DNA of 14,109 nucleotides from an uncultured Methylococcaceae bacterium (GTDB taxonomy: Bacteria > Pseudomonadota > Gammaproteobacteria > Methylococcales > Methylomonadaceae). This document shows positions 6,367 through 10,694 of the stretch, piece by piece. The stretch's first letter is position 1, and each line of letters opens with the position of its first letter. The notes below the pieces were generated by a model. That model did not search any database. It was not told the DNA's origin and was given only the letters and a program-made list of their open reading frames with translations. The position numbers and the translations under genes were made by a program. The DNA is taken from positions 1 through 14,109 of the forward strand of contig CAIUYS010000662.1 in NCBI GenBank assembly GCA_903903365.1, in the 5' to 3' direction.

Positions 6367-6589
6367 TATCCAAAACCTCTTGTTTACGTTGCCCGTACAG
6401 CTGCTCGGTAATTCTGGCCAATGCCATTGTCTCGCTTTGCAGCCATTCAAGCCGCCTGGTGTAGCCTGGGCTGTTGTCGTCGTCCAGATCGTTTAGCAAG
6501 CCATAAACCATGCAGACTCTGGCAAAGGCATTAACAAGCGAGCCGGTTTGTAGCATGTTGATTACTTCAGGTTGGTCTGTGGTATTCAT
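6353..6589 (-). CDS. Small phage hypothetical protein
   Basis: 78 aa, mostly helical: EVINMLQTGSLVNAFARVCMVYGLLNDLDDDNSPGYTRRLEWLQSETMALARITEQLYGQRK. No motif recognised, no signal peptide; the hydrophobic stretch around 18-32 is too short and polar for a clear membrane span. The start overlaps the stop of the 130-aa gene by ATGA. Function unknown. Confidence 0.75.
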   Translation of the reverse strand: MNTTDQPEVINMLQTGSLVNAFARVCMVYGLLNDLDDDNSPGYTRRLEWLQSETMALARITEQLYGQRKQEVLDNELQ

Positions 6590-6978
6590 TGTTTATATCC
6601 GGTAGTGCTAAGGGTGGTCATCCGCTTACTGTTGCGGGCCTTAATCTTTTTTGACAGGTATTCTTGTTGCTCTTCGGGTGTGGCGTACTTTCCGGAAAAG
6701 ATGTCCTTAAAGCTAATGCTTGGTCTAATGTCAGGCATGGCAATAACCGGCTCGGGTTTGTCTTTGTAAATAACCAAGGTTTTAAGGTCATGGTTTTTTA
6801 GCCAGGCCAGCACCTTGTTTCTGTCCCATACTTTTTGGCGGTTTCCCAATACCCCTTGTTGTACTGGAAAACCAAACAATCCCAGTCTGGCCACTGTTGA
6901 AGCCTTGAACCTTGATACGCCAGACAGGCCGGTTATCTCAAACAAGGTTATCTGGTTTGCAGGTAAGGGGGTTGCCAT
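6586..6978 (-). CDS. Winged-HTH/excisionase-like DNA-binding protein
   Basis: 130 aa. Residues about 18-65 (LSGVSRFKASTVARLGLFGFPVQQGVLGNRQKVWDRNKVLAWLK) fit a MerR/AlpA-type winged helix: a helix-turn-helix (S-R-x-x-A-S-T-V-A-R), a wing with G-N-R-Q-K-V-W, then D-R-x-x-V-x-x-W. The rest is a charged linker and a basic Lys/Arg tail. Phage genes of this type are often excisionases or regulators of early genes. The gene begins 5 bases after the preceding stop. Other gene(s) here, such as the DUF4224-like one, could equally be the excisionase. Confidence 0.7.
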   Translation of the reverse strand: MATPLPANQITLFEITGLSGVSRFKASTVARLGLFGFPVQQGVLGNRQKVWDRNKVLAWLKNHDLKTLVIYKDKPEPVIAMPDIRPSISFKDIFSGKYATPEEQQEYLSKKIKARNSKRMTTLSTTGYKQ

Positions 6979-6983
6979 TGCCG

Positions 6984-7580
6984 TTATTCTGCAATGGCTT
7001 CCAGATTAAACAGATCTTCGGCTATGTTATCGAAGATGGATTTTATGTCGTCTGACATTAGCGCACCAAGGCGCTTTAAGGTGTCAATTTTTTGTTCTTT
7101 GCGGGTGATGCCCGGATGAATGCTGGCGGCTTCCATGGCGTTTATGATGGTGATAAACGGGGAATGGAGGTCGTCAAGCGGGTCTAGGATGGTAAAGCCT
7201 GCATGTTTTAACGAGGCAACAGCTGTACTTACATCAAAAAACGGCTTGGTAGTAGGTGTGGGTAAAGCGCTTTCTGTGGCGGCCTCGTCGCTTGCGATAT
7301 CCGCTGCGATAACCAATTCAAAGCGTTCGTTGCTGTCGGCTTTTAGTGTTTCGCTGCCTGTTTTGGTGATTTTGTGGACGTTTTTCTTGCGGGTGTCGTC
7401 GGTGGTAATAAAATGCTTGCCGCGCAGGCTATAAACAACCTTGCTGACGTCATCCGGTATGGTAATGGCGCTGTCTTTGTACTGCTCGACCAGGCTGTTA
7501 AAAATGTCCCTGCTGCTAATACCGGCAGGATTTTGGCTGATAATGGTCAGCACTTCGGTGTTGCTTTGATTAAGTTGCAT
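6984..7580 (-). CDS. Winged-helix-like phage protein
   Basis: 198 aa. The N-terminal 75 residues look like a winged helix used by transcription factors or replication initiators: NTEVLTIISQNPAGISSRDIFNSL, then DDVSKVVYSLRGKHFITTDDTRKKNVHKITKTG. A low-complexity linker (about 90-112, rich in A, T, P) leads to a helical C-terminal domain (FFDVSTAVASLKHAGFTILDPLDDL...) of unknown kind. A good AAGGACT ribosome site is 6 bases before ATG. It heads the dense block of overlapping genes and has its own structured leader (pseudoknot and hairpin) just upstream. Confidence 0.75.
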   Translation of the reverse strand: MQLNQSNTEVLTIISQNPAGISSRDIFNSLVEQYKDSAITIPDDVSKVVYSLRGKHFITTDDTRKKNVHKITKTGSETLKADSNERFELVIAADIASDEAATESALPTPTTKPFFDVSTAVASLKHAGFTILDPLDDLHSPFITIINAMEAASIHPGITRKEQKIDTLKRLGALMSDDIKSIFDNIAEDLFNLEAIAE

Positions 7581-7602
7581 AAATAGTCCTTGAGTTTAAA
7601 AG

Positions 7603-7689
7603 CCCCGTCTTTCCGGGGTGTCATGATTTGGCTGTTATTTAAAGCCGCTAAGCACTGCACCGGTCTTTTTTAGGAGCCGGTGGACTCCT
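7603..7689 (-). promoter_or_regulatory. Structured 5' leader: H-type pseudoknot plus AAAGAC hairpin
   Basis: Read on the minus strand, AGGAG (7689-7685) pairs with CTCCT (7676-7672), while CACCGG in its loop (7682-7677) pairs with CCGGTG (7663-7658) downstream; the third loop is AAAAAAGA (7671-7664). This is a complete H-type pseudoknot with an A-rich loop, the topology of small riboswitches and frameshift elements. A hairpin CCCCG GAAAGA CGGGG (7618-7603) and CTTTT follow, then AAGGACT and the ATG at 7580. The 20 bases of the hairpin flank recur exactly at 8648-8667. It may control the 198-aa gene or protect/process the mRNA. Confidence 0.55.
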
Positions 7690-7707
7690 GCCAAAAAATC
7701 TTTGTTG

Positions 7708-7968
7708 TTATTCTTCACCGTTTTGGTCAACCAAGGCGTAATGGCTGACTTTAACGAGCGGGTTTGATAGTGCGGTATTAATGGACGCGTAGGCGGTAAG
7801 GCCAAACAGTGCCAGTACGCAGACCATCAAAATAAAGCCGTGCTTTTTTTGTGTAGGTTCGGTGGGTGCCATTGCATTAATGGTTATTAATGCTTTGCCC
7901 AATAGGTGAGCGATTCCGGTTGGTTTTAACCAGGTCTTGTCTGCGTGATCTTTCATTATTAAATTCAT
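7708..7968 (-). CDS. Small single-span membrane protein
   Basis: 86 aa. A cytoplasmic-looking N-terminus with Lys residues (to about 42, ending TQKKHG) precedes one membrane segment, FILMVCVLALFGLTAYASI (about 45-63), and a short C-terminus ending DQNGEE. No known domain. ATG 7968 has GAGGCG about 6 bases upstream; ATG 7956 (MKDHADK) is an alternative start. A hairpin leader of the same AAAGAC type as two other genes lies 30-50 bases upstream. The gene lies in the leftward operon with the plus-strand gene starting 92 bp away on the other side. Confidence 0.7.
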   Translation of the reverse strand: MNLIMKDHADKTWLKPTGIAHLLGKALITINAMAPTEPTQKKHGFILMVCVLALFGLTAYASINTALSNPLVKVSHYALVDQNGEE

Positions 7969-7996
7969 GGTGTCGCCTCGTAGGGTTAAGGGTTAA

Positions 7997-8017
7997 TTTC
8001 CCTGTCTTTGCGGGAAA
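7997..8017 (-). promoter_or_regulatory. AAAGAC hairpin, third copy, upstream of 7708-7968
   Basis: On the minus strand TTTCCC (8017-8012) pairs with GGGAAA (8002-7997) around loop GCAAAGACA. The loop shares AAAGAC with the hairpins at 7603-7618 and 8648-8663, and the position before a gene start is the same. On the plus strand it overlaps the promoter of 8061-8384. Confidence 0.45.
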
Positions 8018-8026
8018 CTTTATAAT
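7998..8026 (+). promoter_or_regulatory. Predicted promoter for the plus-strand gene at 8061
   Basis: A perfect TATAAT -10 box (8021-8026) follows a poor -35 (TTCCCT, 7998-8003) with 17-base spacing. The transcript would start near 8033. A hairpin CTGGTTT (8028-8034) / AAACCAG (8043-8049) lies at the start, before ATG 8061. No TACCAAA operator is near, so the gene would escape CI/Cro control. Confidence 0.5.
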
Positions 8027-8060
8027 GCTGGTTTTTATTATTAAACCAGGGTGCCAGCGT

Positions 8061-8384
8061 ATGAATATTGTTGATTTTCGTTTTATTTTCTTGCCTTACT
8101 GCTTACAAAAACAACCTAATGGCAGCTATGCTGTGCTTAATCGAAAATACAAGCCGGTGGGCTTTGCAACTGAAAAATATATTGCTTATTCTGATTATCC
8201 AGTCACTGCAAAAATTGACGATATAACACCGGTATTAGCCAGCAAGTTGTCATGGAATAACAGTAATGATGTGGATACCATTTATCTTTATAACGATGAA
8301 TCTAATCCGGTTAATTCAGCCGGCAACATGCAAGCCTATACAGATAAGCTGGCATTGTTATCCACGTTAGTTGTACTGTTTTGA
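8061..8384 (+). CDS. Conserved phage hypothetical protein (opposite strand)
   Basis: 107 aa: MNIVDFRFIFLPYCLQKQPNGSYAVLNRKYKPVGF..., continuing with ITPVLASKLSWNNSNDVDTIYLYNDESNPVNSAGNMQAYTDKLALL. The pattern FLPYCLxxxPDGSYxxLNRxYKPxGF ... LSWxG...IYLYxD ... YxxRLxxL belongs to a hypothetical family I recall from many proteobacterial prophages; no function known. The ATG at 8061 is preferred because the family starts there and because it follows the TATAAT promoter; the frame stays open upstream by chance. It is the only plus-strand gene left of the control region, and its last 49 bases overlap the 3' end of the P-loop gene tail to tail. Confidence 0.8.
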   Translation: MNIVDFRFIFLPYCLQKQPNGSYAVLNRKYKPVGFATEKYIAYSDYPVTAKIDDITPVLASKLSWNNSNDVDTIYLYNDESNPVNSAGNMQAYTDKLALLSTLVVLF

Positions 8385-8599
8385 AGTTCAAGTAATGCCT
8401 GATTAAGGTGATACACGTTAGCTAGATCCGCTCTATCAAGCACGCTTGTGTCATTCGTTAAGGCAAGGGCATTTTCTAAAACGGGCGTGCCTGTACGCCA
8501 TTCGTCTATTAATGCCGAACAACCAAAGTGCTGCATGAGTGCTTGGGCATGAAGGGTTTTTCCGCTACCTTGTGGTGCGTAGACAATGACTTTAGGCAT
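8336..8599 (-). CDS. Minimal P-loop ATP-binding phage protein
   Basis: 87 aa. Walker A is APQGSGKT (8-15), fitting [AG]xxxxGK[ST], and CSALIDEW (27-34) looks like a Walker B strand with Asp-Glu; nothing of a larger NTPase follows. Residues 35-60 (GTPVLENALALTNDTSVLDRADLA) may form one more strand-helix unit. The ribosome site AGGA is 8 bases before ATG. This is the first gene after PL and its leader, so it is made first after derepression. Too small for a full ATPase, it may need a partner or only bind nucleotide. Convergent overlap with the plus-strand gene covers its last 16 codons. Confidence 0.75.
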   Translation of the reverse strand: MPKVIVYAPQGSGKTLHAQALMQHFGCSALIDEWRTGTPVLENALALTNDTSVLDRADLANVYHLNQALLELQNSTTNVDNNASLSV

Positions 8600-8633
8600 G
8601 TTGTATTCCTGTTAATGTATCTAATTTACTAAG

Positions 8634-8861
8634 TTAATGGTTACAGTCCCCGTCTTTCCGGGGTGTCGGCTTTTGCTTTGTTAAGGAGTTGGCGAAAGCT
8701 CCTGCTCCGCTTTGTACCCTGCCGGTAGGCAAGGGTTTAAATATCGGTCTGAAAAAAGTCCCGGCGGTTAGGCCGGGGTAATGTCTCCAGGAGTGGATCG
8801 GTTCAGCGGGTTGGCTGTTGAGGGACAATATACCAAACGGTAAATAATTTAGCAATATCAT
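8634..8861 (-). CDS. Doubtful 75-aa ORF over the PL leader
   Basis: An open frame covers the leader (...LPTGRVQSGAGAFANSLTKQKPTPRKDGDCNH). Its only ATG (8861) lies inside an operator and about 40 bases upstream of the predicted PL start at 8820, and it has no ribosome site, so PL mRNA could not use it. A TTG at 8732-8730 (codon 44, in PLP) would be the only later option. Peptides ending much like this are, in my recollection, annotated in other prophages, probably because the RNA is conserved rather than the protein. Listed so it is not mistaken for a sure gene. Confidence 0.15.
   Translation of the reverse strand: MILLNYLPFGILSLNSQPAEPIHSWRHYPGLTAGTFFRPIFKPLPTGRVQSGAGAFANSLTKQKPTPRKDGDCNH
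8648..8703 (-). promoter_or_regulatory. Structured 5' leader of the P-loop gene: pseudoknot plus AAAGAC hairpin
   Basis: On the minus strand AGGA (8703-8700) pairs with TCCT (8687-8684), extendable by one G-C pair at 8699/8688; GCTTTCGC (8699-8692) pairs with GCAAAAGC (8676-8669) with one mismatch; the loop between is TAACAAA. Five bases later comes the hairpin CCCCG GAAAGA CGGGG (8663-8648). Fold order matches the leader at 7603-7689, with the same first stem but an unrelated second stem that still pairs. Confidence 0.5.
8752..8778 (-). terminator. Intrinsic terminator/attenuator in the PL leader
   Basis: Minus-strand stem CCCGGC (8777-8772) / GCCGGG (8765-8760) with a 6-base loop, then AC and six Ts (8757-8752). 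It lies about 45 bases after the predicted PL start, ahead of every gene of the leftward operon, so transcription must pass it; antitermination or attenuation is implied. Confidence 0.65.
8827..8855 (-). promoter_or_regulatory. Leftward early promoter PL
   Basis: Minus-strand -35 TTGCTA (8855-8850), exactly 17 bases, -10 TATATT (8832-8827), predicted start 8820. One operator (8831-8842) covers the spacer and first two bases of the -10; the other (8856-8867) abuts the -35. The arrangement is the same as at the cro promoter. Confidence 0.75.
8831..8842. promoter_or_regulatory. Operator OL1 (TACCAAACGGTA)
   Basis: 12-bp imperfect palindrome matching the TACCAAANGGTA consensus; overlaps the -10 and spacer of PL. 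Its centre is 25 bp from the next site. Confidence 0.75.
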
Positions 8862-8867
8862 TTGGTA
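8856..8867. promoter_or_regulatory. Operator OL2 (TATCATTTGGTA)
   Basis: Reverse complement TACCAAATGATA fits the consensus at 11 of 12 positions counting N as free. It directly abuts the -35 of PL. Confidence 0.7.
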
Positions 8868-8963
8868 TATTATTTAAAAATAAATTACCTATTGCTGGTT
8901 TGGGTGGGGTTTTATGCTAGTTAATGACGGGAAGAAATCGGGGTAGGGGGGATTTTGGGTAAT

Positions 8964-8986
8964 AAAAAACCCCAATTAAGGGGTTT
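8964..8986 (-). terminator. Intrinsic terminator after the membrane-gene pair
   Basis: Stem AAACCCC (8986-8980 on the minus strand) / GGGGTTT (8973-8967) with loop TTAATT, then TTT and TTATT. It ends the cI-side leftward transcript before it could run into PL; the mirror strand lacks an equally good T-run. Confidence 0.75.
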
Positions 8987-9012
8987 GGTTGGGAATGGGT
9001 GCAGTTATTTAA

Positions 9013-9309
9013 TTAATTTTCTTTGAATATCTCGCCAATAACAAAAATAAGTCCGGCAAGACCTGCGATTGCGACGGTTATTTTTGTTGAGGACATCAGT
9101 TGATCCATAAGCTGACTTGAGAATATGGAGCCAACCATCATTGAAAATGGAATAAGCATAACGCCATTTAACATATCATTAATGCCTTTTTCTCTTGAAA
9201 AGTAAGGCTTATTTTTATAAAAAAATCTTTTCAGCGGGCGGATTATGGCAGATAAACCACCAACTACTATTGTTGCAATATCAACTATATTTCCGTCAAC
9301 TTGAATCAA
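9013..9309 (-). CDS. Small membrane protein, TTG start
   Basis: 98 aa with hydrophobic stretches at about 8-24, 47-63 (MLNGVMLIPFSMMVGSI) and 77-94 (ITVAIAGLAGLIFVIGEIF), the last two clearly membrane spans. A basic, aromatic stretch (PLKRFFYKNKPYFSREK) between the first and second is likely cytoplasmic. The frame has no ATG near its start; TTG 9309 overlaps the preceding TGA (TTGA), a variant of the usual ATGA coupling, with CAGG about 8 bases upstream. No family recognised. Its place behind cI suggests expression in the lysogen, as for superinfection-exclusion genes, or a holin-like role; neither is proven. Confidence 0.7.
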   Translation of the reverse strand: MIQVDGNIVDIATIVVGGLSAIIRPLKRFFYKNKPYFSREKGINDMLNGVMLIPFSMMVGSIFSSQLMDQLMSSTKITVAIAGLAGLIFVIGEIFKEN

Positions 9310-9491
9310 AAGAAATGCCTGTATTTTGCGAAAATAGTGGCAATAAAGCCTATTATGCCACCAATTATGTCGCCATAGGGCAAATCCAAGCGCATCAATC
9401 CGGTCAGTGCCACACCAATCAGTGCGCCGGACAATGCCAGTCTGAGCGTATTAATGGATAATACCGGGCTTGTATTTATTTTATTATTCAT
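9306..9491 (-). CDS. Small two-span membrane protein
   Basis: 61 aa with two likely spans: about 15-33 (NTLRLALSGALIGVALTGL) and 38-55 (YGDIIGGIIGFIATIFA), the second glycine-rich, and a basic tail KYRHFF. A clear GGAG lies 7 bases before ATG 9491. It is coupled by TTGA to the next membrane gene, so the two probably work as a pair. Phage holin/antiholin pairs have this size and layout, but the pair lies in the immunity region, far from any lysis gene seen here. Confidence 0.7.
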   Translation of the reverse strand: MNNKINTSPVLSINTLRLALSGALIGVALTGLMRLDLPYGDIIGGIIGFIATIFAKYRHFF

Positions 9492-9535
9492 ATTTTCTCC
9501 AAAAACTACGGCCGTTAATCAGCTCTTGTGTACTT

Positions 9536-9564
9536 AGTATAACTCACTTAATCTTATGCCTCGA
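9536..9564 (-). promoter_or_regulatory. Possible promoter for the membrane-gene pair
   Basis: A good -10 TATACT (9541-9536) with a weak -35 TCGAGG (9564-9559) at 17 bases. It would allow the pair to be transcribed apart from cI. No operator copy is near. Confidence 0.25.
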
Positions 9565-9583
9565 CATGACGGATGGATTTATC

Positions 9584-9835
9584 CTAAGCAAGCGCCTTTA
9601 AAACTAAGGTAAGGGTTCCGGCAATCAGAATACCCATCATCCATTTAAGAACTGCCAAGTCGGTCTTGATGGGTGAAAGCTCTTGTTGAAATTTTAAATC
9701 TATATAGTCTTTGGTGACTAGCTCACCCTGCGCATCCGCTATTACCCTAACAACGGTTTCCGCTTGTCTTTGGTCAAATCCAGCCGTCTTTAGCTTATCC
9801 ACAAGGGACAGCATATCAAATGTAATTGTAGTCAT
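9584..9835 (-). CDS. DUF1640-type coiled-coil membrane protein
   Basis: 83 aa. The order is FDMLSLVDKLKTAGFDQRQAETVVRVI (an L-K-x-A-G-F-x-x-x-Q-A-E motif), a coiled-coil middle (LVTKDYIDLKFQQELSPIKTDLAVLK) and one C-terminal membrane span (about 62-81). This is the layout of bacterial DUF1640 proteins, relatives of the CCDC90/MCUR1 family. Role in bacteria is unknown. ATG 9835 forms TAATG with a stop that ends the alternative frame of the cI gene, a sign that the two were once, or sometimes are, translationally coupled. Confidence 0.8.
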   Translation of the reverse strand: MTTITFDMLSLVDKLKTAGFDQRQAETVVRVIADAQGELVTKDYIDLKFQQELSPIKTDLAVLKWMMGILIAGTLTLVLKALA

Positions 9836-9836
9836 T

Positions 9837-9983
9837 ATTTGTCCTTATCCTGTTTATAGCGAGCCGTTGTGCTAGAGTAGCTTTGGCCGGCAATGATAGT
9901 GTGGGCGGTTGCCTTTATCCGCCGGTCAACAGCTCTGGTTATTCTTCGGTCTACGGCCGGCCATTGCTGACCGAAGGTGTCAG
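9837..9983 (-). other. Open frame extending cI if the G tract were one base longer
   Basis: After the homopolymer, the -strand frame reached with 14 instead of 13 Gs stays open for about 49 codons (ADTFGQQWPAVDRRITRAVD...TIIAGQSYSSTTARYKQDKDK) and stops at TAA 9837-9835, overlapping the ATG of the DUF1640 gene. The frame has no ATG, GTG or TTG of its own and is preceded by TGA in its own frame at 9999-9997, so it can only be read as a continuation of cI. Confidence 0.5.
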
Positions 9984-10358
9984 CCCCCCCCCCCCCTCAC
10001 GGATAGTTTCGGTTGTCAAGTATTTTTCTTGTTTATTTTCTTGGGATTGGGTGGAGTCAAACGAGTCAAGAAGCATTTTAATGACGCGTTGCTGATCTTC
10101 GGTATATTTTGACAGATCAATGATACTTGTATTATTTATAACGGACTCACTATCTAATAAATCCATCCACCCATGCGGCTTATTGAGTAGCTTTTCAATT
10201 TTACGAGCCGCCTTTTCGCCAATATTTCTTTGTCCTGTGAGAAGGTGATTAACCCGAGCCGGGCTTAGCTCAATAATTTCAGCAAGCAAGACTTGAGTCC
10301 CATAAGCTTGCTCTATTTTTTTTAAATTTAGTCTTCTTATTTCAGTCACTTCTTTCAT
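9951..10358 (-). CDS. CI-like repressor, HTH only, tract-dependent C-terminus
   Basis: 135 aa. Residues 5-70 (TEIRRLNLKKIEQAYGTQVLLAEIIELSPARVNHLLTGQRNIGEKAARKIEKLL) are an XRE/CI-type helix-turn-helix; TEIRRxNL is a common repressor start. No S24 autocleavage domain follows, so induction must work differently from lambda. A C-terminal part (90-110, DQQRVIKMLLDSF) may oligomerise. ATG 10358 coincides with the predicted transcript start, giving leaderless mRNA; GTG 10349 (TEIRR as residue 2) has AAGAGG 9 bases upstream and is the alternative. The poly-G tract 9996-9984 encodes GGGG, after which only ten residues (LTPSVSNGRP) remain. Likely binds the TACCAAANGGTA operators and holds lysogeny. 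Confidence 0.85.
   Translation of the reverse strand: MKEVTEIRRLNLKKIEQAYGTQVLLAEIIELSPARVNHLLTGQRNIGEKAARKIEKLLNKPHGWMDLLDSESVINNTSIIDLSKYTEDQQRVIKMLLDSFDSTQSQENKQEKYLTTETIREGGGGLTPSVSNGRP
9984..9996. repeat. 13-base C homopolymer (G13 in cI)
   Basis: Thirteen Cs on the plus strand inside the cI coding region. Such tracts slip in replication and in sequencing. Twelve would stop cI at once (GGGG then TGA), thirteen gives ten more residues, fourteen gives about 49 more. Confidence 0.9.
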
Positions 10359-10364
10359 CCTCTT

Positions 10365-10392
10365 AGATTACCAAACAGTTAATTTTTAACAA
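10365..10392 (-). promoter_or_regulatory. Repressor promoter (PRM-like)
   Basis: Minus-strand -35 TTGTTA (10392-10387), 16 bases, weak -10 TAATCT (10370-10365); predicted start 10358, the A of the cI ATG. The operator 10369-10380 ends in the first two bases of the -10, as in PR and PL. The weaker -10 fits a maintenance promoter. Confidence 0.55.
10369..10380. promoter_or_regulatory. Operator OR3 (TACCAAACAGTT)
   Basis: Leftmost of three sites; fits the consensus at 9 of 11 fixed positions, the weakest of the set. It covers the repressor promoter, where a Cro-like protein or excess CI could shut off cI. Confidence 0.65.
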
Positions 10393-10393
10393 C

Positions 10394-10405
10394 TACCAAA
10401 AGGTA
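10394..10405. promoter_or_regulatory. Operator OR2 (TACCAAAAGGTA)
   Basis: Full consensus match. It lies centrally between the two back-to-back -35 boxes (10387-10392 and 10406-10411), placed to affect both promoters. Confidence 0.75.
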
Positions 10406-10434
10406 TTGCTTAATAATTAACCATTTGGTATATT
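10406..10434 (+). promoter_or_regulatory. Rightward early promoter PR
   Basis: -35 TTGCTT (10406-10411), exactly 17 bases, -10 TATATT (10429-10434). The +1 position falls on 10441, the A of the cro-like ATG, so the mRNA is predicted leaderless. Operator 10419-10430 overlaps the -10. Confidence 0.75.
10419..10430. promoter_or_regulatory. Operator OR1 (AACCATTTGGTA)
   Basis: Reverse complement TACCAAATGGTT, 10 of 11 fixed consensus positions. Centre-to-centre distance to OR2 is 25 bp, as between OR2 and OR3. Confidence 0.75.
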
Positions 10435-10440
10435 TAGCCC

Positions 10441-10644
10441 ATGATAAGTGAAATTAAAACAAATGAATTGGCTGCATTTCTTGGAAAAACCAACGGATGG
10501 GCTTCTAGCATCAAAACTGGAAGAAAAAAGCTTCCGTTAGTTGATTGTTTTCGGGTATCTAAACATTTTGGGATTCCACTTCATGAGCTTCGTGATGAGT
10601 TCCCTTATATAGAAGCTATTCAAGACATTAATGAAAACCAATAA
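10441..10644 (+). CDS. Cro-like small HTH regulator
   Basis: 67 aa. Residues 7-50 (TNELAAFLGKTNGWASSIKTGRKKLPLVDCFRVSKHFGIPLHEL) make a short helix-turn-helix of Cro/YdaS type: a scanning helix NELAAFLGK, a recognition helix NGWASSIKTGR and a supporting helix. Nothing follows except a short acidic tail, as in Cro proteins. It is the first gene from PR, divergent from cI, with ATG six bases after the -10 and no ribosome site, pointing to leaderless translation. It would compete for the same operators and favour lytic growth. Confidence 0.8.
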   Translation: MISEIKTNELAAFLGKTNGWASSIKTGRKKLPLVDCFRVSKHFGIPLHELRDEFPYIEAIQDINENQ

Positions 10645-10694
10645 CCCAACCCATTCTGTGAGCTACCCGACCCAACGCCTTTGGTAAATAAATA

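Larger units (their letters stand above)
8600..9012. other. Gene-free regulatory region around PL
   Basis: These 413 bases hold no convincing gene. From right to left they contain the minus-strand terminator of the membrane-gene pair (8964-8986), a G-rich stretch (about 8905-8957), two 12-bp operators on the leftward promoter PL (8827-8867), an intrinsic terminator about 45 bases into the PL transcript (8752-8778), and a pseudoknot plus AAAGAC hairpin (8648-8703) before the P-loop gene. Confidence 0.7.

Noticed and set aside
6137..6411. Plus-strand open frames of 66 and 90 aa
   Set aside because: They lie antisense to the overlapping, coupled minus-strand genes and have no promoter or ribosome site.
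8900..8960. G-rich stretch (GGGTGGGG ... GGGGTAGGGGGG) as a G-quadruplex
   Set aside because: The four G-runs do not space well for a three-layer fold and the site lies between two transcripts; nothing else supports a role.
9195..9461. Plus-strand 88-aa open frame
   Set aside because: Antisense to the two membrane-protein genes, whose GGAG site, TTGA overlap and membrane spans are better evidence.
10680..10686. A sixth operator before the RHH-like gene (TTTGGTA)
   Set aside because: Only one half matches; the other half (ACGCC) does not fit and no promoter overlaps it.
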